A DNA stretch of 64,000 nt from Demequina globuliformis (lineage in GTDB: Bacteria > Actinomycetota > Actinomycetes > Actinomycetales > Demequinaceae): contig NZ_BBRG01000001.1 of NCBI RefSeq assembly GCF_000975155.1, positions 1,460,024 to 1,524,023 of the forward strand. The letters are read 5' to 3'. The notes beneath the pieces are model-generated. The model had not been told where the DNA came from and searched no databases. It was given only the letters and a program-made list of their open reading frames with translations. Positions within the stretch are counted from its first letter, which is position 1, and each line of letters opens with the position of its first letter. The position numbers and the translations under genes are program-made. This document shows positions 8,190 through 16,469 of the stretch, in pieces.

Positions 8190-10481
8190 ATGCACACACT
8201 GGCCAACTCCGGAGTCGACGTCGGCTCGGACAATCTCCTCATTGTGGGCGTCATTGCCGCCATCGCGGTGGCCGCCCTGATCTTTTCCTTCGTGCTGCGT
8301 CAACAGGTCCTGAAGGCCCCTGACGGCTCGGAACGGATGCGCGATATCGCCGGAGCTGTGCAGGAGGGCGCATCCGCATACCTGAGCCGGCAGTTCCGCA
8401 CGCTGGTGCTGTTCGCGGTCGTCGTGTTCGCGTTGCTGTTCTTGTTGCCGGGCGATGCGGGCGTGCGTGTGGGCCGGTCCGTGTTCTTCCTGGTGGGGGC
8501 GGGGTTCTCTGCGGCGATCGGCTACATGGGCATGTGGCTCGCGGTGCGGGCCAACGTGAGGGTCGCCTCGGCGGCCACCCGGCCTGGCGGGCGCGCGGAG
8601 GGGGCGCGGATCGCTTTCCGCACCGGAGGCGCGGTGGGGATGTCTGTGGTGGGCCTTGGATTGCTGGGCGCCGCGGGCGTGGTGCTGGTCTTCCGGGGAG
8701 ACGCTGCCGCAGTCCTGGAGGGCTTTGGGTTTGGGGCCGCGCTCCTGGCGATGTTCATGCGGGTGGGCGGCGGTATCTTCACCAAGGCGGCCGATGTTGG
8801 GGCTGACTTGGTAGGAAAAGTCGAGCAGCACATTCCTGAGGATGACCCACGCAACGCCGCGACCATCGCGGACAACGTGGGCGACAACGTGGGCGACTGC
8901 GCCGGCATGGCGGCCGACCTCTTTGAGTCCTACGCCGTGACGCTGGTCGCGGCGCTGATTCTGGGCAAGGCGGCCATGGGGGAGCAGGGCCTGGTATTCC
9001 CCCTGATTGTGACCGCGGTGGGTGCCTTTGTTGCCGCGATCGGTGTCTTCATTACCCGCGTACGCAAGGGCGAATCCGGCCTGGCGGCCATCAATCGCGG
9101 CTTTTACTCCGCGGCGGCTATTGGCGCGGTGCTCTCCGCCATCGCCGCCTTCGTCTACCTGCCGGACAGCTTCTCGGAGTTCACCGGTTCTACGATCGCT
9201 GACGAGTCTGGGGACCCGCGCGTCATGGCCACTGTGGCCGTATTTGTGGGGATCGGTCTCGCGGGGCTCATCCTGTGGCTCACCGGCTTCTTCACTGACA
9301 CCGGCAAAAAGCCCACCAAGCGTGTGGCGGCCACCTCAAGAACGGGAGCCGCGACTGTGGTTCTCTCCGGCATCGGCCTGGGGCTCGAGTCTGCCGTCTA
9401 TACGGCGACCGTGATCGCCGGCGCCGTGGTGGTGCTGTTCTTTGTCGCGGGCGGGTCCGTGGCGATGGCGCTGTTCTTGGTGGCGCTCGCGGGGTGCGGA
9501 CTGCTGACGACCGTGGGCGTGATTGTCGCGATGGACACGTTCGGGCCGGTCTCCGACAACGCCCAGGGCATTGCGGAAATGAGCGGCGAGGTCGACGAGG
9601 AGGCTGCCCAGATCCTGACCGACCTCGACGCCGTGGGCAACACCACCAAGGCGATCACCAAGGGCATCGCGATCGCGACGGCGGTCCTGGCCGCGACGGC
9701 GCTGTTCGGGTCGTACTCGGACGCGGTGACCCAAGCCCTCGCGCAGGCCGGTGCAGCTGTGGCGGACTTCTCGTATGAGGTCATCAACCCCCTGACCCTG
9801 GTGGGCATCATCATTGGCGGCGCCACCGTGTTCCTGTTCTCGGGGCTTGCGATCGATGCCGTGACGCGCGCGGCGGGCGCGATCGTCTTCGAGGTGCGCC
9901 GTCAGTTCCGCGACCACCCCGGCATCATGACAGGGGAGGTCCGGCCGGAGTACGGACGCGTGGTGGACATCTGCACGCGTGACTCGTTGCGGGAACTCGC
10001 GACCCCTGGGCTACTCGCTGCGATGGCGCCCGTCTTCGTGGGCTTCGCGCTGGGGCCCGGCGCGCTTGCCGGGTTCCTCGCGGGCTCGATCGGCACCGGA
10101 GTGCTGATGGCGGTGTTCCTCGCCAACTCCGGCGGAGCGTGGGACAACGCCAAGAAAATCGTGGAGGACGGCCACCACGGCGGCAAGTACTCCCCTGCGC
10201 ATGAGGCAACGGTGATTGGCGACACCATTGGCGACCCCTTCAAGGACACCGCCGGCCCAGCCATCAACCCCCTCATCAAGGTGATGAACCTGGTGGCGTT
10301 GCTGATCGCGCCCGCGGTGGTGATGTTGACATACGGCGATGACGCTAATCCGGTGCTGCGGTGGACCATCGCGATTATCGCCGGCGCGATCGCGGTCGTG
10401 ACCGTGGGGATCTCCTCACGCCGCGCCCATGCGGCCGGCATTGAGGATGAGGCGGACGAGGTCGCCGCGGAAGCACAGTAG
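8190..10481 (+). CDS. hppA: Membrane-bound proton-translocating pyrophosphatase (K+-independent type)
   Basis: 763 residues with about 16 membrane helices. The substrate-site signature DVGADLVGKVE is followed by the Asp-rich segment DNVGDNVGDCAGMAADLFESY; later acidic loops include GDTIGDPFKDTAGP. The motif GNTTKAITKG has Lys and Thr where K+-dependent enzymes have two Ala, so this should be a K+-independent H+ pump. It couples pyrophosphate hydrolysis to proton export across the cytoplasmic membrane. The ATG at 8190 has an excellent ribosome site (AAGGAGGACGA); an upstream GTG in frame lacks one. A TAGAGT box at 8121-8126 could be the -10 element. Confidence 0.96.
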   Translation: MHTLANSGVDVGSDNLLIVGVIAAIAVAALIFSFVLRQQVLKAPDGSERMRDIAGAVQEGASAYLSRQFRTLVLFAVVVFALLFLLPGDAGVRVGRSVFFLVGAGFSAAIGYMGMWLAVRANVRVASAATRPGGRAEGARIAFRTGGAVGMSVVGLGLLGAAGVVLVFRGDAAAVLEGFGFGAALLAMFMRVGGGIFTKAADVGADLVGKVEQHIPEDDPRNAATIADNVGDNVGDCAGMAADLFESYAVTLVAALILGKAAMGEQGLVFPLIVTAVGAFVAAIGVFITRVRKGESGLAAINRGFYSAAAIGAVLSAIAAFVYLPDSFSEFTGSTIADESGDPRVMATVAVFVGIGLAGLILWLTGFFTDTGKKPTKRVAATSRTGAATVVLSGIGLGLESAVYTATVIAGAVVVLFFVAGGSVAMALFLVALAGCGLLTTVGVIVAMDTFGPVSDNAQGIAEMSGEVDEEAAQILTDLDAVGNTTKAITKGIAIATAVLAATALFGSYSDAVTQALAQAGAAVADFSYEVINPLTLVGIIIGGATVFLFSGLAIDAVTRAAGAIVFEVRRQFRDHPGIMTGEVRPEYGRVVDICTRDSLRELATPGLLAAMAPVFVGFALGPGALAGFLAGSIGTGVLMAVFLANSGGAWDNAKKIVEDGHHGGKYSPAHEATVIGDTIGDPFKDTAGPAINPLIKVMNLVALLIAPAVVMLTYGDDANPVLRWTIAIIAGAIAVVTVGISSRRAHAAGIEDEADEVAAEAQ

Positions 10482-10640
10482 GGCTCTCGGCCGCCTATCT
10501 CACAGGCTCAAATGGAGCGCGAGCCGCCATCGATGGGCGTTCGTGGCGGTTGCTGCTCCATTCCAGGCCAGGTCGTGGGCCGCGGGTCACGGTGCGGCAA
10601 CGAAGTACACGCGTGCAACCTGCCGGACACACCGCGCCGC

Positions 10641-10646
10641 CATACT
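10641..10646 (+). promoter_or_regulatory. Candidate -10 box for a leaderless transcript (MFS gene)
   Basis: CATACT, whose last base lies 7 nt before the GTG at 10653. The same geometry occurs before 16470, 27338, 29148 and 30954. It suggests transcription starts at or next to the start codon, and no ribosome site is visible. Inference from spacing. Confidence 0.4.
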
Positions 10647-10652
10647 TGCCGT

Positions 10653-12191
10653 GTGATGGCAAGCAAAGGTGCCCTCGCCGGCGGCGTTGTCGGCGCGCTC
10701 GTGGTGGTCGAAGCCACGTCCGGAGTCCTCCAGGGGTATTACACGCCCCTGTTCACCGACATCGCCCGGCACTTGGGGATTCACGATGCGGACATCAACT
10801 GGTTTGAGGCCGCGCAACTGCTGCTAAGCGCCATCGTGGTGCCGGTCCTGGCGCGCCTAGGCGACATGTTCGGCCATCGCAAGATCCTCATTGCGTCGTT
10901 GATTGTCACCATGATCGCGAGCTATCTGATTGCCTTCGCCCCCACGTTTCCGCTGTTCGTGGCCGCGTGGGCGTTGCAGGGCTTCTACGTGGTGTGGCTG
11001 CCCCTCAACGTGGCGATCATCTTCGCGCGCGCTCGCCAGCAACCCCATACGGCCGCGCTCACGCGCAAAGGCGCGGGTGTGATCGTGGTCGCGCTCCAGG
11101 CGGGCGCGATCGGTGGAGCGCTCGCAGGCGGTCAAGCGGGCGCGCTCTTGCCGCTGTGGGGCGCGCTGCTGATTCCCGCAGTGATGGTCACGATCGCGCT
11201 CGCGGTGGTGGTGCTCAAGGTTCCGGACACGGGGGTGCGTGGCGGCGGAAGATTGGACTCGCTGGGCACCTCCATCATGACGATTGGCCTGCTCGCGATC
11301 ATGGGCGGCCTGTCACTGGTGCGTCTGGACGGAGTCACGCTTTGGGTGGTGGGCATGGTTGCCCTGGGTGTCGCGTTGCTGGCGGTCTTCGTCAAGGTTG
11401 AACAGCGCCAGGAGCACCCGCTTGTGGACATGACCATGCTTCGCAGTCCAGCCTTGTGGCCGGTCATCGCCACGTCCGCGCTGTTTGGCGTGAGCGTGTT
11501 GGGTGCCCAGGGGCCGCTGTCGACTTTTGCCCGCACTGATCCCGACGAGGTCGGCTATGGCCTGGGGCTCACCTCAGCGACCGCGTCCTACGTGATCGGC
11601 GCGTACGTGTTCTCGCTCCTCGTAGGAGCGGGCCTGTTCGCGCGGATCTCTGCGCGGTTGACTCCTCGCACAGTGCTCATCGGGGCGTCCACGCTGGTGG
11701 CGGTGGGCTATTTGGCCCTGATCCCGTTCCACGGAGGGGTGGTCGCGGTGGTCTCTTGCATGGTGGTCGCGGGCTTGGGGTCCGGCGCGCTCGTCGCCGC
11801 CTTGCCCGCTGCGGCGGCCGCAGCAGCACCGCCCGAACACACCGGGGTCGCGACGGGCCTGACGAACACGACCAAGACCATTGGCGGCGCCTTCGCGTCC
11901 TCTGCCTTCGCGATCGCGTTGGTCACGGGCGCCGGCACGGCGCTGGACGGCAGCGCGACGGAGGCGGGCTCGCTGAGCGGCTACATGACGGTGTGGGCCA
12001 TCTGCGGCGGCACAGCCATTGTTGCCACCATCTTCTTGTTTGTGGTGCCCAAGGTCGCGTTCACCTCCGGAGGCGACGCACTTGTGGCGGAGGCAGGAAT
12101 TGACCTGGCTGACGTGAGAGCCAATCCCAGTAGCGCAGCCCCGGCCGAGCCCAGCGCCGCTCAGGACCCGCGCCGTACGGAAGGGGAGTGA
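10653..12191 (+). CDS. MFS transporter (DHA2-like, 14-helix type)
   Basis: About 512 residues, with some 14 predicted membrane helices. The loop between helices 2 and 3 has the MFS motif LARLGDMFGHRKI, and a conserved Pro/Gly pattern occurs in helix 5. The C-terminus is a soluble Ala/Pro-rich tail. Major facilitator proteins of this size are usually proton-driven multidrug or metabolite exporters; the substrate is unknown. The start is GTG 10653 or the next codon, ATG 10656; the GTG fits a leaderless start. The downstream M20 peptidase begins 3 bp after the stop, so the pair forms an operon and a peptide or amidated compound is a possible substrate (inference). Confidence 0.88.
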   Translation: MMASKGALAGGVVGALVVVEATSGVLQGYYTPLFTDIARHLGIHDADINWFEAAQLLLSAIVVPVLARLGDMFGHRKILIASLIVTMIASYLIAFAPTFPLFVAAWALQGFYVVWLPLNVAIIFARARQQPHTAALTRKGAGVIVVALQAGAIGGALAGGQAGALLPLWGALLIPAVMVTIALAVVVLKVPDTGVRGGGRLDSLGTSIMTIGLLAIMGGLSLVRLDGVTLWVVGMVALGVALLAVFVKVEQRQEHPLVDMTMLRSPALWPVIATSALFGVSVLGAQGPLSTFARTDPDEVGYGLGLTSATASYVIGAYVFSLLVGAGLFARISARLTPRTVLIGASTLVAVGYLALIPFHGGVVAVVSCMVVAGLGSGALVAALPAAAAAAAPPEHTGVATGLTNTTKTIGGAFASSAFAIALVTGAGTALDGSATEAGSLSGYMTVWAICGGTAIVATIFLFVVPKVAFTSGGDALVAEAGIDLADVRANPSSAAPAEPSAAQDPRRTEGE

Positions 12192-12194
12192 CCC

Positions 12195-13640
12195 GTGAAA
12201 CTCAAGCGAGCATCGGCCCAGGGCAGTGCTAGCGAGCCCTCTGAGCGCGCCCAGCGCGTCGCCGAGCACCTCAGCGCCGCGGTGCGCATCCCCACGGTTG
12301 CGCCAGACGGTCCGCGAGAGATGACGGAGGACGAGTCCGCGACGTTCGCGGCGCTGCACGCCCTGTTGCGCGAGACCTACCCGGCCGTGTTTGCCGCGTG
12401 CGAGCTCGACCACGTGGGGCGCGCCGGCCTGCTGATGCGCCTTCCTGGTGAGACGGCGGAGCGCCCCCTGATGCTCATGGCTCATCAGGATGTGGTGCCC
12501 GTGCCGCAGGACTGGCAGGCGGAAGGCTGGGAGCACCCGCCCTTTGACGGCGTGATCGCCGATGGTCGCGTGCATGGTCGGGGCACGCTCGACGACAAGG
12601 GCGCGTTGGTCGTCATGCTCGAGGCGCTTGAGGAGCTCCTCGCCGGTGGCTGGTCGCCGGCGCGCGACGTGTGGCTCTTGATGGGTGGCGACGAGGAGCA
12701 GCATGGCGCGTCCGCCGTCGCGGCTGTCGACCTCCTCCGAGAGCGGGGCGTGGAGCCCTGGATGGTGCTCGACGAGGGCGGAGCGGTCGCATCGGAGGCC
12801 TTTCCGGGGCTGAAGCAGCCCATGGCAGTGGTAGGGGCGTCGGAAAAGGGAATCGCGACGCTGTCGCTGACGGTGGAAGGCCTGGGCGGGCATGCCTCCA
12901 CCCCGCCGCGCCAGTCCGCGCCCGGAATCCTTGCGCGCGCGCTCGCGGCCGTGGAGGACAACCCCTTCCCGGTCTCGCTGCACGACGTTTCGGTCGAGAT
13001 GTTCGAGGGGGTGGCGCCGCAATTACGAGGGCCGATGCGCGCCGTCCTTGGCCGTGCGGGTCGCCTTCGCGGCCCGTTGGCTCGGGTGCTTCCGCGCTTG
13101 GGGCCGGAAATGGCGGCCATGGTGCGCACCACCGCGGCCATCACCATGTTGGAAGGCTCGCCAGCGCAGAACGTTCTGGCCACGCGAGCCACGGCGACGC
13201 TCAACTGTCGCATCGCCGTGGGATCGACGGTCGTCGCCACCATCGCTCACCTCGAGCAAGCGATCGGCGACGAACGGGTGCAGGTAGACGTCGTGGAATC
13301 CTCGGAGCCCTCGCCGGTGTCGCCGACGGGCCTGGACCCGCGGTGGCTTGCTATTGGTGATGCCGTCGAGGCGTCCTATCCCGGCACGGTGACGGTGCCC
13401 TACGTGATGATGGCGGCGTCCGATGCACGGCACGTCGCTGCCATCGCTCCGGCCGTGTACCGGTTCTCCCCGCTGGCGATGGACAAGAAGCAGCGCGAAG
13501 CGATCCACGGTCCAAACGAGTACGTGGAAATCGCCTCACTCGAGCGGGGCGTCGACTTCTACCGAGCGCTGCTCACCGGGTCCGCTCTGGGGCCTGCCGG
13601 CTTAGCCACGGATTGTTCGCGTAGGCGAGCGGTGCCGTGA
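12195..13640 (+). CDS. M20 family metallopeptidase (carboxypeptidase/dipeptidase type)
   Basis: 481 residues. The zinc ligands of M20 enzymes are visible: HQD at about 97-99, GRGTLDDKG with the bridging Asp near 133, DEEQHG with catalytic and ligand Glu near 167-168, and a late His in REAIHGPNE. A dimerisation domain lies between. Members hydrolyse dipeptides or N-acyl amino acids in the cytoplasm. GTG start with a GGGGAG ribosome site inside the end of the upstream MFS gene, 3 bp after its stop. Substrate not determinable. Confidence 0.9.
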   Translation: MKLKRASAQGSASEPSERAQRVAEHLSAAVRIPTVAPDGPREMTEDESATFAALHALLRETYPAVFAACELDHVGRAGLLMRLPGETAERPLMLMAHQDVVPVPQDWQAEGWEHPPFDGVIADGRVHGRGTLDDKGALVVMLEALEELLAGGWSPARDVWLLMGGDEEQHGASAVAAVDLLRERGVEPWMVLDEGGAVASEAFPGLKQPMAVVGASEKGIATLSLTVEGLGGHASTPPRQSAPGILARALAAVEDNPFPVSLHDVSVEMFEGVAPQLRGPMRAVLGRAGRLRGPLARVLPRLGPEMAAMVRTTAAITMLEGSPAQNVLATRATATLNCRIAVGSTVVATIAHLEQAIGDERVQVDVVESSEPSPVSPTGLDPRWLAIGDAVEASYPGTVTVPYVMMAASDARHVAAIAPAVYRFSPLAMDKKQREAIHGPNEYVEIASLERGVDFYRALLTGSALGPAGLATDCSRRRAVP

Positions 13641-13653
13641 TGGGGCGTAGCCG

Positions 13654-14337
13654 CTAGGGCAGGTGGTTTTGGCCGAAGTCGCCGGGGTGGTGAGGGATGC
13701 GCTTGTTGGCTTTTCGACCGGTGGGGGCTGCCTGCCACGAGCGGGGTTTGGTCTCATACAGGTGGTGACGTTGACTCACCCACCGGCTGTACCAGTCATA
13801 GAGGCGGGTCGGTTCGGGATGGGCGATATCTGGGCTTAGTTCTCGCTGGTTGATCGCACGTACAACGCCCACGTTGCCGATTTGGAGGACGTCCCATGGG
13901 TCAGTTGCGAGGCCTTGGTCGAGCACGAAGCGGGCGTTCTTGATATGGATGGGGTGGTCACCGCGCCAGCAGACCCATTGGAGGGTGGGGTCCTGTGCGA
14001 GGCACATGTCCGCGAAGTAGATTCCGGTGAGTTCCCAGCGGCGGTAGACCTTGTCTGGCACGGGCATGGTTCGTTTCTGGGCTTGTTCCTCAGGCGTCAT
14101 GCGGTACAGCCACAGTGGCCACCAGTCCATGGCGTCGTCCTGGTCGGAGAGTCCGAACTCGATTGCCCAGTCATTGAGTTGCTGGAGGCTGGCTGGTGTC
14201 CCGTCGAGCTCGGGTCCGCCGGTAGCAGCCATGAGAGTCCGTAACTGTTCGCGCCGCTTAGGGATGGACGCGACAAACTCCTCGAACTTGGCGTCCGCCT
14301 CGGCCCACGAAGCGTGGAAGTCAGGTCTCATTCTCAT
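13654..14337 (-). CDS. Tandem-array protein, copy 4 (unknown function)
   Basis: 227 residues, last member in transcription order of an array of four paralogues. Shared blocks are an acidic N-terminal helix (ADAKFEEFVASIPKRREQL), GGPELDGTPASL, a Trp-rich centre (DWWPLWLYRM), ELTGIYFADMCLAQDPTLQW followed by a WRGDH loop, and a basic C-terminal tail (RSWQAAP...NKRIPHHPGDFG). No membrane span or signal peptide. The ATG at 14337 overlaps the upstream stop (ATGA). The pattern of a D-x-SPxSL-like helix plus a GIY...PxxxW core loosely recalls actinobacterial DUF6278-like or immunity-type proteins, but this is a weak resemblance from memory. Function unknown. Confidence 0.85.
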   Translation of the reverse strand: MRMRPDFHASWAEADAKFEEFVASIPKRREQLRTLMAATGGPELDGTPASLQQLNDWAIEFGLSDQDDAMDWWPLWLYRMTPEEQAQKRTMPVPDKVYRRWELTGIYFADMCLAQDPTLQWVCWRGDHPIHIKNARFVLDQGLATDPWDVLQIGNVGVVRAINQRELSPDIAHPEPTRLYDWYSRWVSQRHHLYETKPRSWQAAPTGRKANKRIPHHPGDFGQNHLP

Positions 14338-15029
14338 GGGAGGTGGTTTTGGCCGAAGTCGCCGGGGTGGTGAGGGATGCGCTTGTTGGCTTTTCTGCCG
14401 GTGGGTGCTGCCTGCCACGAGCGGGGTTTGGTCTCGTACAGGTGGTGGCGTTGGTTGACCCAGCGGCTGTACCAGTTGTAGAGCTGGTCACGATTGGGTG
14501 GTGCTGGGTTCGGGTTGAGCGCGGTGGGGTCGTGGACCCGGATGTACTCTCTGATGATGCCGATATTGCCGAGGGTTATCGGGTCTAATGGCTCGCGGAG
14601 TAGTCCTTGGTCAAGTATGAATTTCGCGTTCTTGATGTCGATGCGGTGATCGCCTCGCCAGCAGACCCACTGCAGTGTGGGGTCGTGGGCGAGGTACATG
14701 TCGGCCAGGTAGATGCCGGTGAGTTCCCACAAGCGGTACAAGTAGTCAGGTAGGGGCGGGTTGTGCTTGCGTGCCAGTTCCTCGGCGGTAGGCCAGTATC
14801 GCCACAAGGGCCGCCAGTCCATTCCGTCGTCCTCATTCGAGAACGCGAACTCGATGGACCAGTCGCTTAGGTCAAGCAGGCTCTGCGGCGTCCCATCAAG
14901 TTCCGGTCCGCCCGTCGCGGCCATCAGGTCACGGAGTTGCTGACGGCGCTCAGGAATCGTCGTCAGGAACTGCTCGAACGCAGCGTCCGCCGCATCCCAC
15001 GATTCATGAAAACCAGGGCGCAATCTCAT
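14334..15029 (-). CDS. Tandem-array protein, copy 3 (unknown function)
   Basis: 231 residues, the most divergent of the four paralogues. It keeps GGPELDGTPQSL, the ELTGIYLADMYLAHDPTLQW core and the basic tail, but has Phe-Glu changes in the N-terminal half (EQFLTTIPERRQQL), WRPLWRYWPTAEE in the Trp-rich block, and a four-residue-longer C-terminal variable region (DPTALNPNPAPPNRD). The last 50 residues are nearly identical to copy 4, including at DNA level, which suggests gene conversion or recent duplication. Both ends overlap neighbours by ATGA. Function unknown. Confidence 0.85.
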   Translation of the reverse strand: MRLRPGFHESWDAADAAFEQFLTTIPERRQQLRDLMAATGGPELDGTPQSLLDLSDWSIEFAFSNEDDGMDWRPLWRYWPTAEELARKHNPPLPDYLYRLWELTGIYLADMYLAHDPTLQWVCWRGDHRIDIKNAKFILDQGLLREPLDPITLGNIGIIREYIRVHDPTALNPNPAPPNRDQLYNWYSRWVNQRHHLYETKPRSWQAAPTGRKANKRIPHHPGDFGQNHLP

Positions 15030-15709
15030 GGCAGGTGGTTGTGGCCGAAGTCGCCGGGGTGGTGAGGGATGCGTTTGTTAGCTTTTCGATCGGTGGGGGC
15101 TGCTTGCCAGGAGCGAGGTTGTTCGGCGAACCATTGGGGCTGGCGAGCACGCCACACGTCGAACGCGCGTGCGAGGGCTGTGGGTTTGGGGTGTGCTAAG
15201 TCGGGGCGCAACTCGCGCTGACTTATTGTCGTGCCGATGCCGACGTTGCCGATGCTTAGCGGATCCATTGGACGGTAGGCCAATCCCTGGTCGAGGTAAA
15301 ACTGGGCGTTATGAATGTCGATCGGGTGGTCACCTCGCCAGCACACCCACTGCATGGTGGGGTCGTGTGTGAGGCACATGTCTGCGAAGTAGATTCCGGT
15401 GAGTTCCCAGAGGCGGTAGGCCTTGTCGGGGACTGGGATGGTTCGTTTCTTGGCTCGTTCCTCTGAAGTCATGCGGTACAGCCACAGTGGCCACCAGTCC
15501 ATGCCGTCGTCCTGGTCCGACAGGCCGAACTCGATGACCCAGTCGTTGAGAAGTTGCAAGCTGGCTGGTGTGCCGTCCAACTCGGGGCCGCCTGTAGCTG
15601 CCATCAGGTCACGCAACTGCTGACGCCGCTCAGGTATGGACGCGACAAACCCGTCGAACTTCGCGTCCGCGTCCTTCCAGGAATCGTAGATGTAGGGCCT
15701 GCGCTTCAT
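15026..15709 (-). CDS. Tandem-array protein, copy 2 (unknown function)
   Basis: 227 residues. The central core matches copies 1 and 4 (DDGMDWWPLWLYRM, WELTGIYFADMC), but the segment before the tail differs (ALARAFDVWRARQPQWFAEQ where the others have a YDWYSRWVxQRHHLYET block). The basic tail RSWQAAPTDRKANKRIPHHP then returns. Swapping of this one segment while both flanks stay conserved points to diversification of a specificity region. Overlaps both neighbours by 4 bp. Function unknown. Confidence 0.85.
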   Translation of the reverse strand: MKRRPYIYDSWKDADAKFDGFVASIPERRQQLRDLMAATGGPELDGTPASLQLLNDWVIEFGLSDQDDGMDWWPLWLYRMTSEERAKKRTIPVPDKAYRLWELTGIYFADMCLTHDPTMQWVCWRGDHPIDIHNAQFYLDQGLAYRPMDPLSIGNVGIGTTISQRELRPDLAHPKPTALARAFDVWRARQPQWFAEQPRSWQAAPTDRKANKRIPHHPGDFGHNHLP

Positions 15710-16389
15710 GGGAGGTGGTTGTGGCCGAAGGCGCCGGGGTGGTGGGGGATGCGTTTGTTGGCGTTTCTGCCGGTGGGGGCGGCTTGCCAGGAGCGGGGTT
15801 TGGTCTCATACAGGTGGTGACGCTGGTTGACCCAGCGGCTGTACCAGTCGTAGAGCCACGTCCGGTCGGGATGCGCCAAGTCTGGGCGTAGTTCACGTTG
15901 GCTGATGGTTGCGATGATGCCGACGTTGGCGATTTGGAGTACGTCCCACGGGTCGGATGCGAGGCCTTGGTCGAGCACAAACCGTGCGTTCTTGATGTGG
16001 ATGGGGTGGTCGCCGCGCCAGCACACCCACTGCAGTGTGGGGTCGTGTGTGAGGCACATGTCGGCGAAGTAGATGCCGGTGAGTTCCCACAGCCGGTAGA
16101 CCTTGTCTGGCACGGGTATTGTTCGTTTCTTGGCTCGTTCCTCTGGACTCATGCGGTAGCGCCACAGTGGCCACCAGTCCATGCCATCGTCCTGGTCGGA
16201 CAGTCCAAACTCGATCACCCAGTCATTGAGTAGTTGCAAACTGGCCGGTGTGCCGTCGAGCTCAGGGCCCCCGGTGGCGGCCATGAGTGCTCTCAACTGT
16301 TCGCGCCGGTCAGGGATGGACGCGACAAACTCCTCGAACTTGGCGTCCGCCTCGGCCCACGAAGCGTGGAAGTCAGGTCTCAGTCTCAC
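15706..16389 (-). CDS. Tandem-array protein, copy 1 (unknown function)
   Basis: 227 residues, first gene of the array. It starts with GTG at 16389 behind a strong ribosome site (GAGGGGGAGCAC), the only one in the array; the other three genes rely on ATGA coupling. Its sequence is closest to copy 4 over the N-terminal two thirds. All four carry conserved Trp residues in DWWPLWRYRM and TLQWVCWRGDH and a Lys/Arg/His-rich tail that could bind nucleic acid or a partner. No toxin-like gene lies next to the array. Function unknown. Confidence 0.85.
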   Translation of the reverse strand: MRLRPDFHASWAEADAKFEEFVASIPDRREQLRALMAATGGPELDGTPASLQLLNDWVIEFGLSDQDDGMDWWPLWRYRMSPEERAKKRTIPVPDKVYRLWELTGIYFADMCLTHDPTLQWVCWRGDHPIHIKNARFVLDQGLASDPWDVLQIANVGIIATISQRELRPDLAHPDRTWLYDWYSRWVNQRHHLYETKPRSWQAAPTGRNANKRIPHHPGAFGHNHLP

Positions 16390-16456
16390 GTGCTCCCCCT
16401 CTTAATCGACGCCTCATTGCGCACCCAAGCGTGGACTATAGCGAAGGGCGCTTCGA

Positions 16457-16462
16457 TAGCCT
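16457..16462 (+). promoter_or_regulatory. Candidate -10 box for a leaderless transcript (methyltransferase gene)
   Basis: TAGCCT, whose last base is 8 nt before the GTG at 16470. No ribosome site precedes that start. Same geometry as at 27326, 29136 and 30941. Confidence 0.4.
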
Positions 16463-16469
16463 GGTGATC

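Larger units (their letters stand above)
13654..16389 (-). repeat. Four-copy tandem gene repeat, unit about 690 bp
   Basis: Four paralogous coding units in head-to-tail order. The strongest DNA conservation is at the 3' ends of the units: the gene-end block with TTGGCCGAAGTCGCCGGGG (or close variants) recurs near 13668, 14347, 15040 and 15719. Unit boundaries are all ATGA overlaps. Such repeats can expand or contract by recombination, so copy number may vary between strains. Confidence 0.85.

Noticed and set aside
8022-8831. N-terminal extension of the sigma-factor frame
   Set aside because: Antisense to hppA; the ATG at 8021 has a strong ribosome site.
11574-13022. Long open frame on the minus strand (482 codons)
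   Set aside because: Antisense to the MFS and M20 genes; His/Arg-rich composition typical of a shadow frame in GC-rich DNA.
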